Below, piece after piece: positions 9,742-18,338 of a DNA stretch of 64,000 bases. The stretch spans positions 62,001 through 126,000 of the forward strand of contig CAZKCO010000008.1 in the NCBI GenBank assembly GCA_964551335.1. The letters run 5' to 3'. The DNA is from Tunicatimonas sp964551335 (GTDB lineage: Bacteria; Bacteroidota; Bacteroidia; Cytophagales; Cyclobacteriaceae). Positions within the stretch are counted from its first letter, which is position 1; each line of letters opens with the position of its first letter. Made by a program: the position numbers and the translations under genes. A model generated the notes under the pieces. It saw only the letters and a list, made by a program, of their open reading frames with translations. It was not told the DNA's origin and did not search any database.

Positions 9742-10604
9742 TCAGTTGGTATACTTTGCTTGCAGTTGGGCGCTGCGGAAATCTACCAGTATATCTACGA
9801 ATGAAATGGAAGCCCATTCCATGTCGTTTACCAGACTATCAATTTTAGCTACGCAATAGTTGTAAAACAACTGAAGAATAATGGCTACAATCAACCCCCT
9901 ACGGTGGTGAGTAGCGCAGTTTTTATACCACTCGCCACCAATGTAGGCGAAATATCACCGGCAGCCTCTATCGCATCAAAGGCATTAATCATTCCGATGA
10001 CGGTTCCCATAAAGCCTAGCATCGGTGCAATAGAGATGAACAGAGAAATCCAGACTAGCCCTTTTTCCAGCTTCCCCATTTCTACCGAACCCTAGGATAT
10101 GATCGCTTTCTCCACTACTTCAATACCATCAGGCCACTTTTCCAGACTTTGGCGGAAAATCATCGCTACCGAGTTTCTTTTTTTCTCCAAGCTTTCCATT
10201 GCCTGAGCTACTCCCCCATCTTCTAAGTCGTCTCTCAAGCGGACAAGGGTCCGGTCTACACTCGAGGTCGCCAGATTCAGGCGGACAATCCGTTCAATAG
10301 CAATGACTAACCCTATCAGTAAGCATAATAGCACAGGGGTCATAAACCGCCAATCGCCGTTGATAAATTGGCTTCGAATTACCTGGTGCAGATTTTCTTC
10401 AACCTCCTCGGGCTGACGCTCATCGGGCAGTTCGGTGATTATCTCTTCACGCTCTTCCACAGTCGTTTTACTGTTCAGTGTATCACGTACCGAAGCAGAA
10501 TCAGATTGAGAAGTAGTTTCTTGAGCGGTAGAGAATGGGTGAAATCTAATGAGAAAAACGACGGCAAGGCTAATCCTGATACTAAATTTCGCAAGTAATC
10601 GCAT
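9742..10604 (-). pseudogene. MotA/TolQ/ExbB proton channel, broken
   Basis: Inner-membrane proton channel protein of TonB-type energisers. The N-terminus has a signal-like segment MRLLAKFSIRISLAVVFLIR, then an acidic linker, a membrane helix (LLCLLIGLVIAIERIVRL), and the conserved C-terminal block APMLGFMGTVIGMINAFD. Two lesions split it. A TAG sits at 10092-10094 where a tyrosine-like codon is expected (IIS*GSVEMG). A missing base in a run of five C (plus strand 9895-9899) shifts the frame after LLTTVGG; in the restored frame the protein continues LIVAIILQLFYNY to the TGA at 9742-9744. The intact protein would be about 287 residues, normal for the family. The ATG at 10604 follows an AAAGGA-like stretch. 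Sequencing error would explain one lesion more easily than two. Confidence 0.8.
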
Positions 10605-10688
10605 GGGTCCTTTTTTCCGGTAAAGAACCACGAAATAGCCTCTAATTTGCAAATTAAGGCGATAGACAATGAATCAACATGTTTGTTT

Positions 10689-11279
10689 TTAGGCTATCTT
10701 ATGAAGATAAACTACCAAATCGGTATCAGACGACAGTGATAATTTTTTTCGTAGGCGATACCGGGAGGTGTTTACACTGCCAGTAGTGATGTTCAGTTTT
10801 TCGGCAATTTCCTTGGATGAAAAATTCTCCCGAAGCAGCGAGCACATCTTCAGGTCGTTCGCTGTCAGATGTGGAAAGTGTAGTAGGAGGCTATTTTCAA
10901 ATTTTTCGGTTGAGGCAGATAATTGCTTCTTATTGGCCAATAACTGGCTTCGTAGCATCTGACCGTAGCTTACCCGGTGATTCAGACGATTAAGAACAGC
11001 TCTGTTCCGGTAGATGCTGATGGCAAACGGAAATAATATTAGGGTTAAGCCAATACCCGCTTGAAGAAAAAGAACCATATTCACGTAGGTGCGATGTTTA
11101 ACATCAGCACTAGAAGCATCCTCCGCCCGCGTTTGATGAAGCATTTCAGCCAAGTCAGCCGGATGAATACCCAACCGGGAGCTCTGGTAAAAGTATAAAA
11201 TAAGCATGAAGCTCATCACTGCAACCAAAAATATTGACTTAGTAGCCGTGATCCGGTGCGAGTTCTTTACATAATTCAT
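10689..11279 (-). CDS. membrane-anchored LuxR-type regulator
   Basis: The 196-residue protein has two membrane helices (about 14-30 and 66-88) flanking a short extracytoplasmic loop, a coiled linker, and a C-terminal LuxR-type helix-turn-helix (about 135-190) with LTANDLKMCSLLRENFSSKEIAEKLNI-like order and the recognition segment GSVNTSRYRLRKKL. The domain order matches Bacteroidota regulators that lack the usual TPR or Y_Y_Y sensor. It presumably binds DNA in response to an envelope cue. It lies 84 bases upstream of the broken ExbB gene on the same strand. Target genes are unknown. Confidence 0.85.
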   Translation of the reverse strand: MNYVKNSHRITATKSIFLVAVMSFMLILYFYQSSRLGIHPADLAEMLHQTRAEDASSADVKHRTYVNMVLFLQAGIGLTLILFPFAISIYRNRAVLNRLNHRVSYGQMLRSQLLANKKQLSASTEKFENSLLLHFPHLTANDLKMCSLLRENFSSKEIAEKLNITTGSVNTSRYRLRKKLSLSSDTDLVVYLHKIA

Positions 11280-11316
11280 CGCTTATTCAGTTGGGAAGAT
11301 TATGAATAGTTCCTGT

Positions 11317-11823
11317 TTAATCTGTCTTTTCCTCCTGATACCTCTTTTTGGATTCATGGTACACTTCAATAGCGGAGGCTTTATCATCCCAACCATCAAT
11401 ACCCACCTTTTTCTTTTCCAGATCTTTGTATACCTGAAAAAAATGCTCTATCTCTTTTTTCAAATGCGGATTAATTTCATCTAAGGTATTTACCTTATTC
11501 CAAATCGGATCGCTAATGGGAACGCATAAAATTTTGGCATCAGGGCCTTTTTCGTCCCGCATACGAAACAGACCGATAGGTTTTACTTCAATTAAACAGC
11601 CCGGAAAGGTTGGCTCAGAAACTAGTACCAAAGCATCCAGTGCATCACCATCCCCGGCAAGGGTTTCCGGAATAAAACCGTAATCACTCGGATAAAACAT
11701 AGAGGAAAAAATCATCCGATCGTAGCGAATCATTTTTTTCACCGGATCATATTCGTACTTATTACGACTTCCTTTGGGAATCTCAACAATAACATCAAAC
11801 GTCAGATTATCGGTAGTTTCCAT
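11317..11823 (-). CDS. ppa: inorganic pyrophosphatase, soluble family I
   Basis: Hydrolyses pyrophosphate to phosphate in the cytoplasm. The 168-residue protein carries the family I features: EIPKGSRNKYEYD near the N-terminus, FYPSDYGFIP, and the metal-binding signature DGDALDALVL, with KVGIDGWDDK near the C-terminus. The open frame runs further upstream to 12090, but that region is the antisense of menC; the ATG at 11823 gives the standard N-terminus. The gene is divergent from menC with a 78-base shared upstream region. A membrane pyrophosphatase gene lies 4 kb away, so the cell can also conserve pyrophosphate energy. Confidence 0.96.
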   Translation of the reverse strand: METTDNLTFDVIVEIPKGSRNKYEYDPVKKMIRYDRMIFSSMFYPSDYGFIPETLAGDGDALDALVLVSEPTFPGCLIEVKPIGLFRMRDEKGPDAKILCVPISDPIWNKVNTLDEINPHLKKEIEHFFQVYKDLEKKKVGIDGWDDKASAIEVYHESKKRYQEEKTD

Positions 11824-11901
11824 TGAATATGGGGTAAAAAAGTAGATCAATTTGACAGTTGGTAAGTTATTACCTAGGATACAAAATAGGAAACTAATTG
11901 C

Positions 11902-12990
11902 ATGAAACTTCAAGCCCACTGGAAAAAGCATCTCCTCAATTTCACTTTTGATGCCGGGACTTCCCGCGGAATACTCAAACAACATCAGGCGTACTATATC
12001 ATCATTCAACAAGACTCGCCCGTTAAAATGGGACTTGGAGAAGCATCTCCCCTGAAGGGACTGAGTATTGACGACCATCCTGATTTTCAATCTGCCTTAG
12101 ATCAAGCAATAAATTGTATACAGGAAGAAACATCACCCTTCACTACTGATGAGGTGGGAGATTGGGTACGAAACCATATACCTGCAAAATTTCCTTCTAT
12201 TCGTTTTGGAGTAGAAACTGCCTGGCATGATTGGTTGCACGGAGGGCGGCGACTCATCTTTCCTCATGTGTTTGAAAAAGAAATCTTTGCGCCGATTCCG
12301 ATTAATGGCCTGGTGTGGATGGGTGAACACGAATTTATGCTTCAGCAAATAAATGAAAAAATAGCCCAGGGGTTCAACTGCATTAAACTGAAAATTGGTG
12401 CTATAGATTTTGACACTGAACTTTCGCTACTGGCCCATATTCGTCAGCACTATTCGGCCGATCAAATTACTTTACGAATAGATGCCAATGGTGCCTTTAG
12501 CCCCGATGAAGCGCTGCAAAAACTAGCAAGACTGGCTAAATACCAACTCCATTCCATTGAACAGCCCATTGCCCCTAATCAATCTGAAGCGATGCGTAAG
12601 CTATGCCTAGAATCTCCGATACCAATTGCACTAGATGAAGAATTGATAGGCATAAACGAAAGCACGCAAGCAGCCAAGCTGCTGGATACCATCCAACCCC
12701 AGTTTATCATTCTTAAACCCACGTTGCTGGGTGGATTATCCATCAGTGATCAGTGGATACAATTGGCTGAAGAGAGGGATATTGGCTGGTGGATGACTTC
12801 AGCCTTGGAATCAAACGTAGGACTGAATGCCATTGCCCAATTTGCTGCCTTCAAAAAGGTGCAAATGCCCCAGGGGTTGGGAACTGGCCAGCTATACCAC
12901 AACAATATACCTTCTCCCCTAGTCATCCAGCAAGGCACGCTACACAACAACCCCAAAAAATCCTGGGATTTCACCCCAATTCTGACGTAA
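11902..12990 (+). CDS. menC: o-succinylbenzoate synthase (enolase superfamily)
   Basis: Dehydrates SHCHC to o-succinylbenzoate in menaquinone synthesis. The 362-residue protein has an enolase-superfamily capping domain (1-110) and barrel. Visible catalytic features are IKLKIG (the KxK catalytic lysine motif near 156), the metal ligands in RIDANGAF, SIEQPI and ALDEEL, and a later lysine in IILKPTLLGG. These fit MenC in Bacteroidota; a dipeptide epimerase is the main alternative, but the overall pattern and the RIDANGAF motif favour MenC. No other men gene is near, which is common when menC is separated. Confidence 0.85.
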   Translation: MKLQAHWKKHLLNFTFDAGTSRGILKQHQAYYIIIQQDSPVKMGLGEASPLKGLSIDDHPDFQSALDQAINCIQEETSPFTTDEVGDWVRNHIPAKFPSIRFGVETAWHDWLHGGRRLIFPHVFEKEIFAPIPINGLVWMGEHEFMLQQINEKIAQGFNCIKLKIGAIDFDTELSLLAHIRQHYSADQITLRIDANGAFSPDEALQKLARLAKYQLHSIEQPIAPNQSEAMRKLCLESPIPIALDEELIGINESTQAAKLLDTIQPQFIILKPTLLGGLSISDQWIQLAEERDIGWWMTSALESNVGLNAIAQFAAFKKVQMPQGLGTGQLYHNNIPSPLVIQQGTLHNNPKKSWDFTPILT

Positions 12991-13257
12991 GCATTAGACG
13001 TAAATATCTGTTGTCTGCTCAGAAAAACTAGGCTTCAATGCACGAGTTACCTGAAACTATTCACAAAAAATTACAAATATTATCAATTTCATAAATGACT
13101 GATAAACAGAAAGATAGTTTACGAATAATGCGAAAAATTAAGCAATTTATTGATTAGTTTGAATTATAGGCATGATTTTGGCCTTTTCATTATTGAAATG
13201 TAAGTATTTACCATGTTTGGTTAGATTACTACCATGTGCCATTTAACATTCCCAATT

Positions 13258-14604
13258 ATGAAAACCTACAATAAATATAAATTCAGCTTATTCGGATTGG
13301 CTCTTGTAGTATTAAGTTTCATACTCTCACCGGTAGAAAGTAAAGCGCAGAGTTTCATCTCCTTTGACGTATTTTATAACGAATTGGCTCCCTACGGAAG
13401 CTGGGTTCATAACCCCCAGTACGGGCAGGTGTGGATTCCCAATGTTCGTCGTGACTTTCATCCCTACGTAACCCGGGGTCAGTGGGTGATGACTGATTAC
13501 GGGAATACCTGGGTATCGGATTATTCCTGGGGTTGGGCACCATTTCATTACGGAAGATGGTATATTGATGATTACTACGGATGGGCTTGGGTTCCTGGTT
13601 ATGATTGGGGGCCGGCATGGGTAGCCTGGCGTTCCGGTGATGGTCATTACGGTTGGGCACCACTATCTCCCGGACTAAATGTTAACGTCTCCATTAATAT
13701 TGGCCACCTTATTCCTCGAAGACATTGGCGATACGTGCCTCATCGTTACATTAGCCATGCTCGTATATACGATTATTGTGTTCCCCCCCGCCGGGCAACC
13801 CACTTTTACAATCGTACTACAATTATCAACAACACTTATGTGTACAATAATCAGCATCACTACTATAGTGGTCCTCAAGTTCGAGAGATTGAGCGGGTTA
13901 CGCGACAAAGAGTTGCGGTACGTCAGGTAAGACCTGCGCAACGTCCTGGAACGCCAGCTCTGCGCAAGGGTTCAGTGACGATGTACCAACCAGCAGCAAG
14001 AGGTGGCCGACAAGGGCAAGCTACTCGCGTACATAATAACTCAGGAGTTGCGAACCAGAATAGTTTTGATAATAGAAGTAGCTACCGCCGGTCTTCACGT
14101 ACTTCAACAAACGTGAGTCCAGCGGCACCCAGACCTCGATCTCCTCGCGTAGACTATTCTAGCAGTAATCGTTCCTCTACGGTTCAAAATCGAGGATCGC
14201 GGGATGCCAGTCCTCGTAGTTCGCAGAACTATAGCTCAAAAAAGAGTTCTACTACCACCACAGGAAATCAGTACGGATCATCGCGTACTCAACGTTCTAC
14301 AGTGAAAAGTAGCGCTAATCGGAGTAGTACGAGATCGTCCAACAGTGGAGTAAACCAACGATCAACGGTCAATCAAAGTAGTGCTCGCACCTCTTCAGGG
14401 ACTAAGCGGACTGTCACTCCTAGCCGATCAAATACTTCTCGTTCTGGGGTATCACGCAGCACTACATCTCGAAATAGTACTCAGACTAACGTAAGTAGAT
14501 CAAGTAGTTCTAATAGCCGCTCAGCAGTGTCCCGAAGCAGCAAATCTAGAACTTCCGGAGCGCGATCTACTACTTCAAGATCAAACCGAAGTCGACCGAA
14601 TTAA
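13258..14604 (+). CDS. DUF6600 YXWGXW-repeat secreted protein with Ser/Arg tail
   Basis: A 448-residue exported protein. A signal peptide (about 1-31, ending ESKAQ) is followed by a tryptophan- and tyrosine-rich domain (about 35-145) with repeats such as YGSWV, YGRWYIDDYYGWAWVPGYDW and YGWAPLSPG, the hallmark of DUF6600 proteins. From about residue 210 to the end the chain is low-complexity, dominated by Ser, Arg, Thr, Asn and Gln, and strongly basic. I cannot assign a function; surface or extracellular matrix attachment, or polyanion binding by the tail, are guesses. The frame is open from 13234, but the ATG at 13258 gives the clean signal peptide. The 267 bases upstream are AT-rich and hold no gene. 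Confidence 0.8.
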   Translation: MKTYNKYKFSLFGLALVVLSFILSPVESKAQSFISFDVFYNELAPYGSWVHNPQYGQVWIPNVRRDFHPYVTRGQWVMTDYGNTWVSDYSWGWAPFHYGRWYIDDYYGWAWVPGYDWGPAWVAWRSGDGHYGWAPLSPGLNVNVSINIGHLIPRRHWRYVPHRYISHARIYDYCVPPRRATHFYNRTTIINNTYVYNNQHHYYSGPQVREIERVTRQRVAVRQVRPAQRPGTPALRKGSVTMYQPAARGGRQGQATRVHNNSGVANQNSFDNRSSYRRSSRTSTNVSPAAPRPRSPRVDYSSSNRSSTVQNRGSRDASPRSSQNYSSKKSSTTTTGNQYGSSRTQRSTVKSSANRSSTRSSNSGVNQRSTVNQSSARTSSGTKRTVTPSRSNTSRSGVSRSTTSRNSTQTNVSRSSSSNSRSAVSRSSKSRTSGARSTTSRSNRSRPN

Positions 14605-14625
14605 TAGTTAATAAGTCTCCAATAA

Positions 14626-14667
14626 TCCACCGAAGCTACCATTTTCCAAAGAGGTAGTTCCGGTGGA
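14626..14667 (+). terminator. imperfect hairpin after DUF6600 gene
   Basis: Arms TCCACCGAAGCTACC (14626-14640) and GGTAGTTCCGGTGGA (14653-14667) pair with a few mismatches around a 12-base loop; a short T-containing stretch follows. It lies 22 bases after the stop codon and is a plausible terminator. Confidence 0.5.
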
Positions 14668-14741
14668 TTCTAATTTTATGAGAGAATCTCAATTGCTGGT
14701 AATATCACTGCACACATTATTTGGGATTAGTATATTGCGGT

Positions 14742-15788
14742 ATGCAAGTCGATCAAGAGCAGGAAAAAACCATCAAAGAGGCTATTGAATACTGGGAAAA
14801 TCAGCAACTTATCAGTACCGCTACGGCTGAAACCCTGCGGCAATCCTATCAGGTTACTCACTCCAAGTCTCGCTTTGACTGGAAGAATTTTTCACTGATT
14901 GCTTTCTTTTTTTCAGTTTCCTGTATAGTACTGGCTACCGTACTCTTCTTGCTAGATGACTGGCTGATGGGCATAGTGAACCGTTGGCTCGGTGCTTCGG
15001 CTTTGGTTAAATGCGCAATCTTTCTAATTCTGGCGTTATTTACTTTTGCATTAGGGGTTCGCCGAAGGCGACGATTTCCTCTCCAAAGATTTAGTAATGA
15101 AGCTCTGCTAATTTTCGGCGCAATTTTCATTGCCTTCTTCCTTACCTATTTAAGCGAAGCCTTGAAAATGGAAGAAGGAAATTTTTCGGTTTTCGTTGGG
15201 TTGGGAGCTATTCTCTACGGGCTTATTGCTATATATTTAAATAGCCGTCTGCTCTGGGGTATCAGTTTAGCTGCCCTCACGGCTTGGTACGGAATGGAAA
15301 CATTTTATTGGAGCCAAGGAGAATACCGGTTTTTAGGCATGAATTTTCCTCTCCGCTACGTTATTTTTGGCATTCTGTTACTAGCCCTAAGCTTCGGCAC
15401 TAAGACTAATTCTTCACTAAAAACCTTCTTTCATTTAACCTATTATTCGGCACTTATCATCCTGCTGGCTTCCCTATGGCTGTTGTCAATATTTGGCAAC
15501 CATGCCGACCTGTCAATTTGGAACGGTGTGCCCCAGTATCATTTCTGGTATGCCGTACTGCTGCTCACTGGCTTCTCAATAGGGGCCATTTGGTGGGGTC
15601 TGAAAAAAAATGAGCGGCTTACCGCTGAAATCGGTATATTTTTTCTGCTACTGAATATCTATACCCGTTATTTTGAATACGCCTGGGATAGTCTTCATCG
15701 CGTGGTATTTTTTGCTCTATTAGCTCTCTCTTTCTGGATAATTGGCAAAAAGGCAGAAGGAGTTTGGAACCGGCTGGAAAAAAGTTGA
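14742..15788 (+). CDS. DUF2157-like polytopic membrane protein
   Basis: The 348-residue protein starts MQVDQEQEKTIKEAIEYWE, a short cytoplasmic helical region of about 60 residues, then about nine or ten hydrophobic helices up to the C-terminus. The arrangement, a soluble N-terminal helix pair with the phrase IEYWENQQLIS followed by a multi-helix domain, is like DUF2157 membrane proteins. The function of the family is unknown to me. The open frame begins at a TTG at 14721, but the ATG at 14742 is the better start. It converges on hppA and both stop codons lie in one hairpin. Confidence 0.75.
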   Translation: MQVDQEQEKTIKEAIEYWENQQLISTATAETLRQSYQVTHSKSRFDWKNFSLIAFFFSVSCIVLATVLFLLDDWLMGIVNRWLGASALVKCAIFLILALFTFALGVRRRRRFPLQRFSNEALLIFGAIFIAFFLTYLSEALKMEEGNFSVFVGLGAILYGLIAIYLNSRLLWGISLAALTAWYGMETFYWSQGEYRFLGMNFPLRYVIFGILLLALSFGTKTNSSLKTFFHLTYYSALIILLASLWLLSIFGNHADLSIWNGVPQYHFWYAVLLLTGFSIGAIWWGLKKNERLTAEIGIFFLLLNIYTRYFEYAWDSLHRVVFFALLALSFWIIGKKAEGVWNRLEKS

Positions 15789-15807
15789 GGTACTTACCGT
15801 ACCTCAA
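15785..15807. terminator. hairpin over two convergent stop codons
   Basis: A perfect 9-base stem, TTGAGGTAC (15785-15793) with GTACCTCAA (15799-15807), and a 5-base loop. The stop of the DUF2157-like gene (15786-15788) is in the left arm and the hppA stop (15794-15796) is in the loop. It can form on either transcript but lacks a long T-tract. Confidence 0.5.
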
Positions 15808-18019
15808 CCACATTTTTTTCGTTGGTTTCTACCTGTTTATCAATTTCAATTTCTTTCTTTTCAACAGTACCTAGCTCTTCGGAATGTACGCCATCTACAG
15901 CAATATGAGGAGCGATAATTAATGCTACAATCGACGTTAGTTTGATCAGAATGTTCATAGAAGGTCCGGAAGTATCCTTGAATGGGTCACCTACTGTATC
16001 CCCAGTAACCGAAGCTTTATGAGCTTCAGAACCTTTGTACTCCATCTTGCCGTTAATTTCCACACCTTTCTCGAACGACTTTTTGGCATTATCCCAGGCG
16101 CCACCAGCATTATTCTGAAACATACCCATCAGTACTCCGGAAACAGTAATACCAGCTAGCAGACCACCTAAAATCTCGGCGGAAGACGTTTCAGGAAAAA
16201 CTCCCTTAAAACCAAACCCTACTAAAATCGGTGCGAGCAGCGCAATGGCACCTGGCAAAATCATCTCGCGAATAGAGGCTTTGGTAGAAATTTCCACACA
16301 TTTCTGATACTCCGGCTGCGCTTTATGCTCCATGATTCCCGGAATTTCTCTAAACTGACGCCGAACTTCCTGCACCATATCCATAGCGGCTTTCCCTACT
16401 GCGGCAATGGCTAGCGAGGAGAAGATAAAAGGAATCATAGCTCCAATAAAGAGCGCCCCCAGCACCGGAGCTTTATATAAATCAATGGAGTCGATCCCAG
16501 CTACTCCTACAAAAGCAGCAAACAGGGCTAAAGCAGTTAATGCCGCAGAAGCAATGGCAAAACCTTTTCCGGTAGCAGCAGTGGTGTTACCCACGGCATC
16601 CAGATTGTCGGTACGGCCTCTAACCTCTTCCGGTAAACCACTCATTTCGGCAATACCTCCCGCATTGTCGGCAATGGGACCAAACGCATCAATGGCTAAT
16701 TGCATAGCGGTGGTGGCCATCATTCCGGCGGCAGCAATGGCCACACCATATAATCCAGCGAAGGAATATGAAAGGATGATTCCTATTGCCAATACGATTG
16801 TTGGCATCACCGTAGATTCCATACCTACGGATAGTCCTCCGATGATATTGGTCGCGTGCCCAGTAGATGACTGACGAATAATGCTATTCACGGGACGTTT
16901 TCCCATTGCGGTGTAGTATTCGGTGATGATACTCATCAAAGCACCCACAATGAGGCCAATGAAGATCGCCCAAAAAACATCCATACTGGTAAATGCTACT
17001 CCTCTAATTTCTAAATTATCAGGAAGGAGATAATTTACGAGAAAGAAAGAGGCGATTACGGTGAGGATAATGGAAGACCAATTCCCAATATTCAGAGCCT
17101 TTTGTACACTATCAGTTTCATGCTTTATACGAACAAAGTAAGAACTCACAATAGAAAAGATTAGTCCTATGCCAGCAATAAGCATAGGCAATAAAATAGG
17201 GGCAATTCCCCCAAAAGCATCGTTAGATTCAATCTCTCTACCCAGCACCATCGTTGCTAGGATGGTAGCCACGTATGATCCAAACAAGTCGGCACCCATG
17301 CCAGCCACATCTCCTACATTATCGCCTACATTATCGGCAATAGTAGCTGGGTTACGAACGTCATCTTCCGGAATACCAGCTTCTACCTTTCCCACCAAGT
17401 CAGCACCAACATCGGCCGCTTTAGTATAAATTCCACCACCTACCCGAGCAAACAACGCAATACTTTCCGCTCCAAGAGAAAATCCGGCCAATACTTCTAA
17501 TGCTTTTTCCATCTCTAGCCCGTTGGCGGTTGCCCCTGCATTGATGACATATATTTGGTAGAACACAATGAACAAACTACCTAGCCCCAGTACGGCCAAT
17601 CCAGCAACACCTAATCCCATCACGGTTCCGCCAGCAAATGAAACTTTAAGCGCTTTAGATAAACTGGTTCGAGCTGCTTGGGTAGTGCGAACATTAGCTT
17701 TGGTAGCTACCCTCATCCCGATATAACCAGCAACTGCGGAGAAAACAGCACCGATGATGAATGATACCGCTATGATTGGACTAGAAGTTTCAACTAATGT
17801 ACCAGACCAAGCCAGTAGGATTGCTGCGACGATTGCAAAATAGGTTAGTACTCTCCATTCAGCCTTTAAAAAAGCCATCGCCCCATCAGCAATGTACTTT
17901 GCTAATTCCTTCATATTTTCTTCTCCAGCATCCTGTTTTGAGATCCACGCCGACCGAATTGCCATAAACACTAAAGCTACGATCCCAAATACGGGCACGA
18001 GATAGACTAAACTATGCAT
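15794..18019 (-). CDS. hppA: membrane-bound pyrophosphatase, K+-dependent
   Basis: Couples pyrophosphate hydrolysis to ion export across the inner membrane. The 741-residue protein has about 16 helices. The substrate-binding motifs are DVGADLVGKVE (203-213), DNVGDNVGDVAGMGADLF (229-246) and the late GDTVGDPFKDTSGP. GNTTAATGKG (477-486) has Ala where potassium-independent enzymes have Lys, which predicts K+ dependence. The helix-6 position that carries the gate glutamate in most members is FGSYVAT, without Glu, whereas SLGAESIALF puts Glu185 in helix 5. As I recall, this relocated glutamate marks a Flavobacterium-type H+-pumping group, so proton transport is more likely than sodium transport. 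The C-terminus is acidic and hydrophilic, ending after helix 16. Confidence 0.96.
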   Translation of the reverse strand: MHSLVYLVPVFGIVALVFMAIRSAWISKQDAGEENMKELAKYIADGAMAFLKAEWRVLTYFAIVAAILLAWSGTLVETSSPIIAVSFIIGAVFSAVAGYIGMRVATKANVRTTQAARTSLSKALKVSFAGGTVMGLGVAGLAVLGLGSLFIVFYQIYVINAGATANGLEMEKALEVLAGFSLGAESIALFARVGGGIYTKAADVGADLVGKVEAGIPEDDVRNPATIADNVGDNVGDVAGMGADLFGSYVATILATMVLGREIESNDAFGGIAPILLPMLIAGIGLIFSIVSSYFVRIKHETDSVQKALNIGNWSSIILTVIASFFLVNYLLPDNLEIRGVAFTSMDVFWAIFIGLIVGALMSIITEYYTAMGKRPVNSIIRQSSTGHATNIIGGLSVGMESTVMPTIVLAIGIILSYSFAGLYGVAIAAAGMMATTAMQLAIDAFGPIADNAGGIAEMSGLPEEVRGRTDNLDAVGNTTAATGKGFAIASAALTALALFAAFVGVAGIDSIDLYKAPVLGALFIGAMIPFIFSSLAIAAVGKAAMDMVQEVRRQFREIPGIMEHKAQPEYQKCVEISTKASIREMILPGAIALLAPILVGFGFKGVFPETSSAEILGGLLAGITVSGVLMGMFQNNAGGAWDNAKKSFEKGVEINGKMEYKGSEAHKASVTGDTVGDPFKDTSGPSMNILIKLTSIVALIIAPHIAVDGVHSEELGTVEKKEIEIDKQVETNEKNVVEVR

Positions 18020-18054
18020 AAATTGAATTTTTTGTACCTAGATAAATTGCGGTG

Positions 18055-18062
18055 CAAATATA
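18055..18062 (-). promoter_or_regulatory. candidate -7 box for hppA
   Basis: On the minus strand TATATTTG (followed by CACC) matches the Bacteroidota TAnnTTTG -7 element and lies 36 bases before the hppA ATG. A T-rich stretch lies at the -33 distance but without a clear TTTG. Confidence 0.5.
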
Positions 18063-18189
18063 CGGGATGCAATTCGGATAAAAAACCTTTTTTGGGTAGT
18101 TTAACCGCTCAGAACGAATGCCCTTAATTCAGTTTCATTCTCAAACATTTCATCATAGGGCTCGTTACTCAGCTAAACCATTTTTTGAT

Positions 18190-18333
18190 ATGAACAATCT
18201 ACTTAAAATACTACTCAGTGTTGTTGCTAGCGTGATTGCTTTCCGCGTGGTGACTATAAAACCGATCCGTAATTACTTATTAAACGCCCTTCTGGATGGT
18301 GCTGTATTTATGATTAAGCGAAAGCTGAAATAA
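18190..18333 (+). CDS. small membrane protein, unknown
   Basis: A 47-residue product, MNNLLKILLSVVASVIAFRV at its start, with one hydrophobic helix (about 4-22) and a basic C-terminus ending KRKLK. The frame is open from 18118, but the ATG at 18190 gives a sensible membrane-protein start. It lies between the hppA promoter region and the exonuclease gene, with which it converges five bases away. Small size makes this less certain than its neighbours. Confidence 0.5.
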   Translation: MNNLLKILLSVVASVIAFRVVTIKPIRNYLLNALLDGAVFMIKRKLK

Positions 18334-18338
18334 ACAGC

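Noticed and set aside
11824..12090. Upstream extension of the ppa reading frame
   Set aside because: It is the antisense of menC; the conserved pyrophosphatase N-terminus begins at 11823.
13327..13941. Three long antisense frames over the DUF6600 gene
   Set aside because: They mirror the biased Tyr/Trp/Gly/Arg codons of the real gene; the products are Pro/Asn/Arg-rich without motifs.
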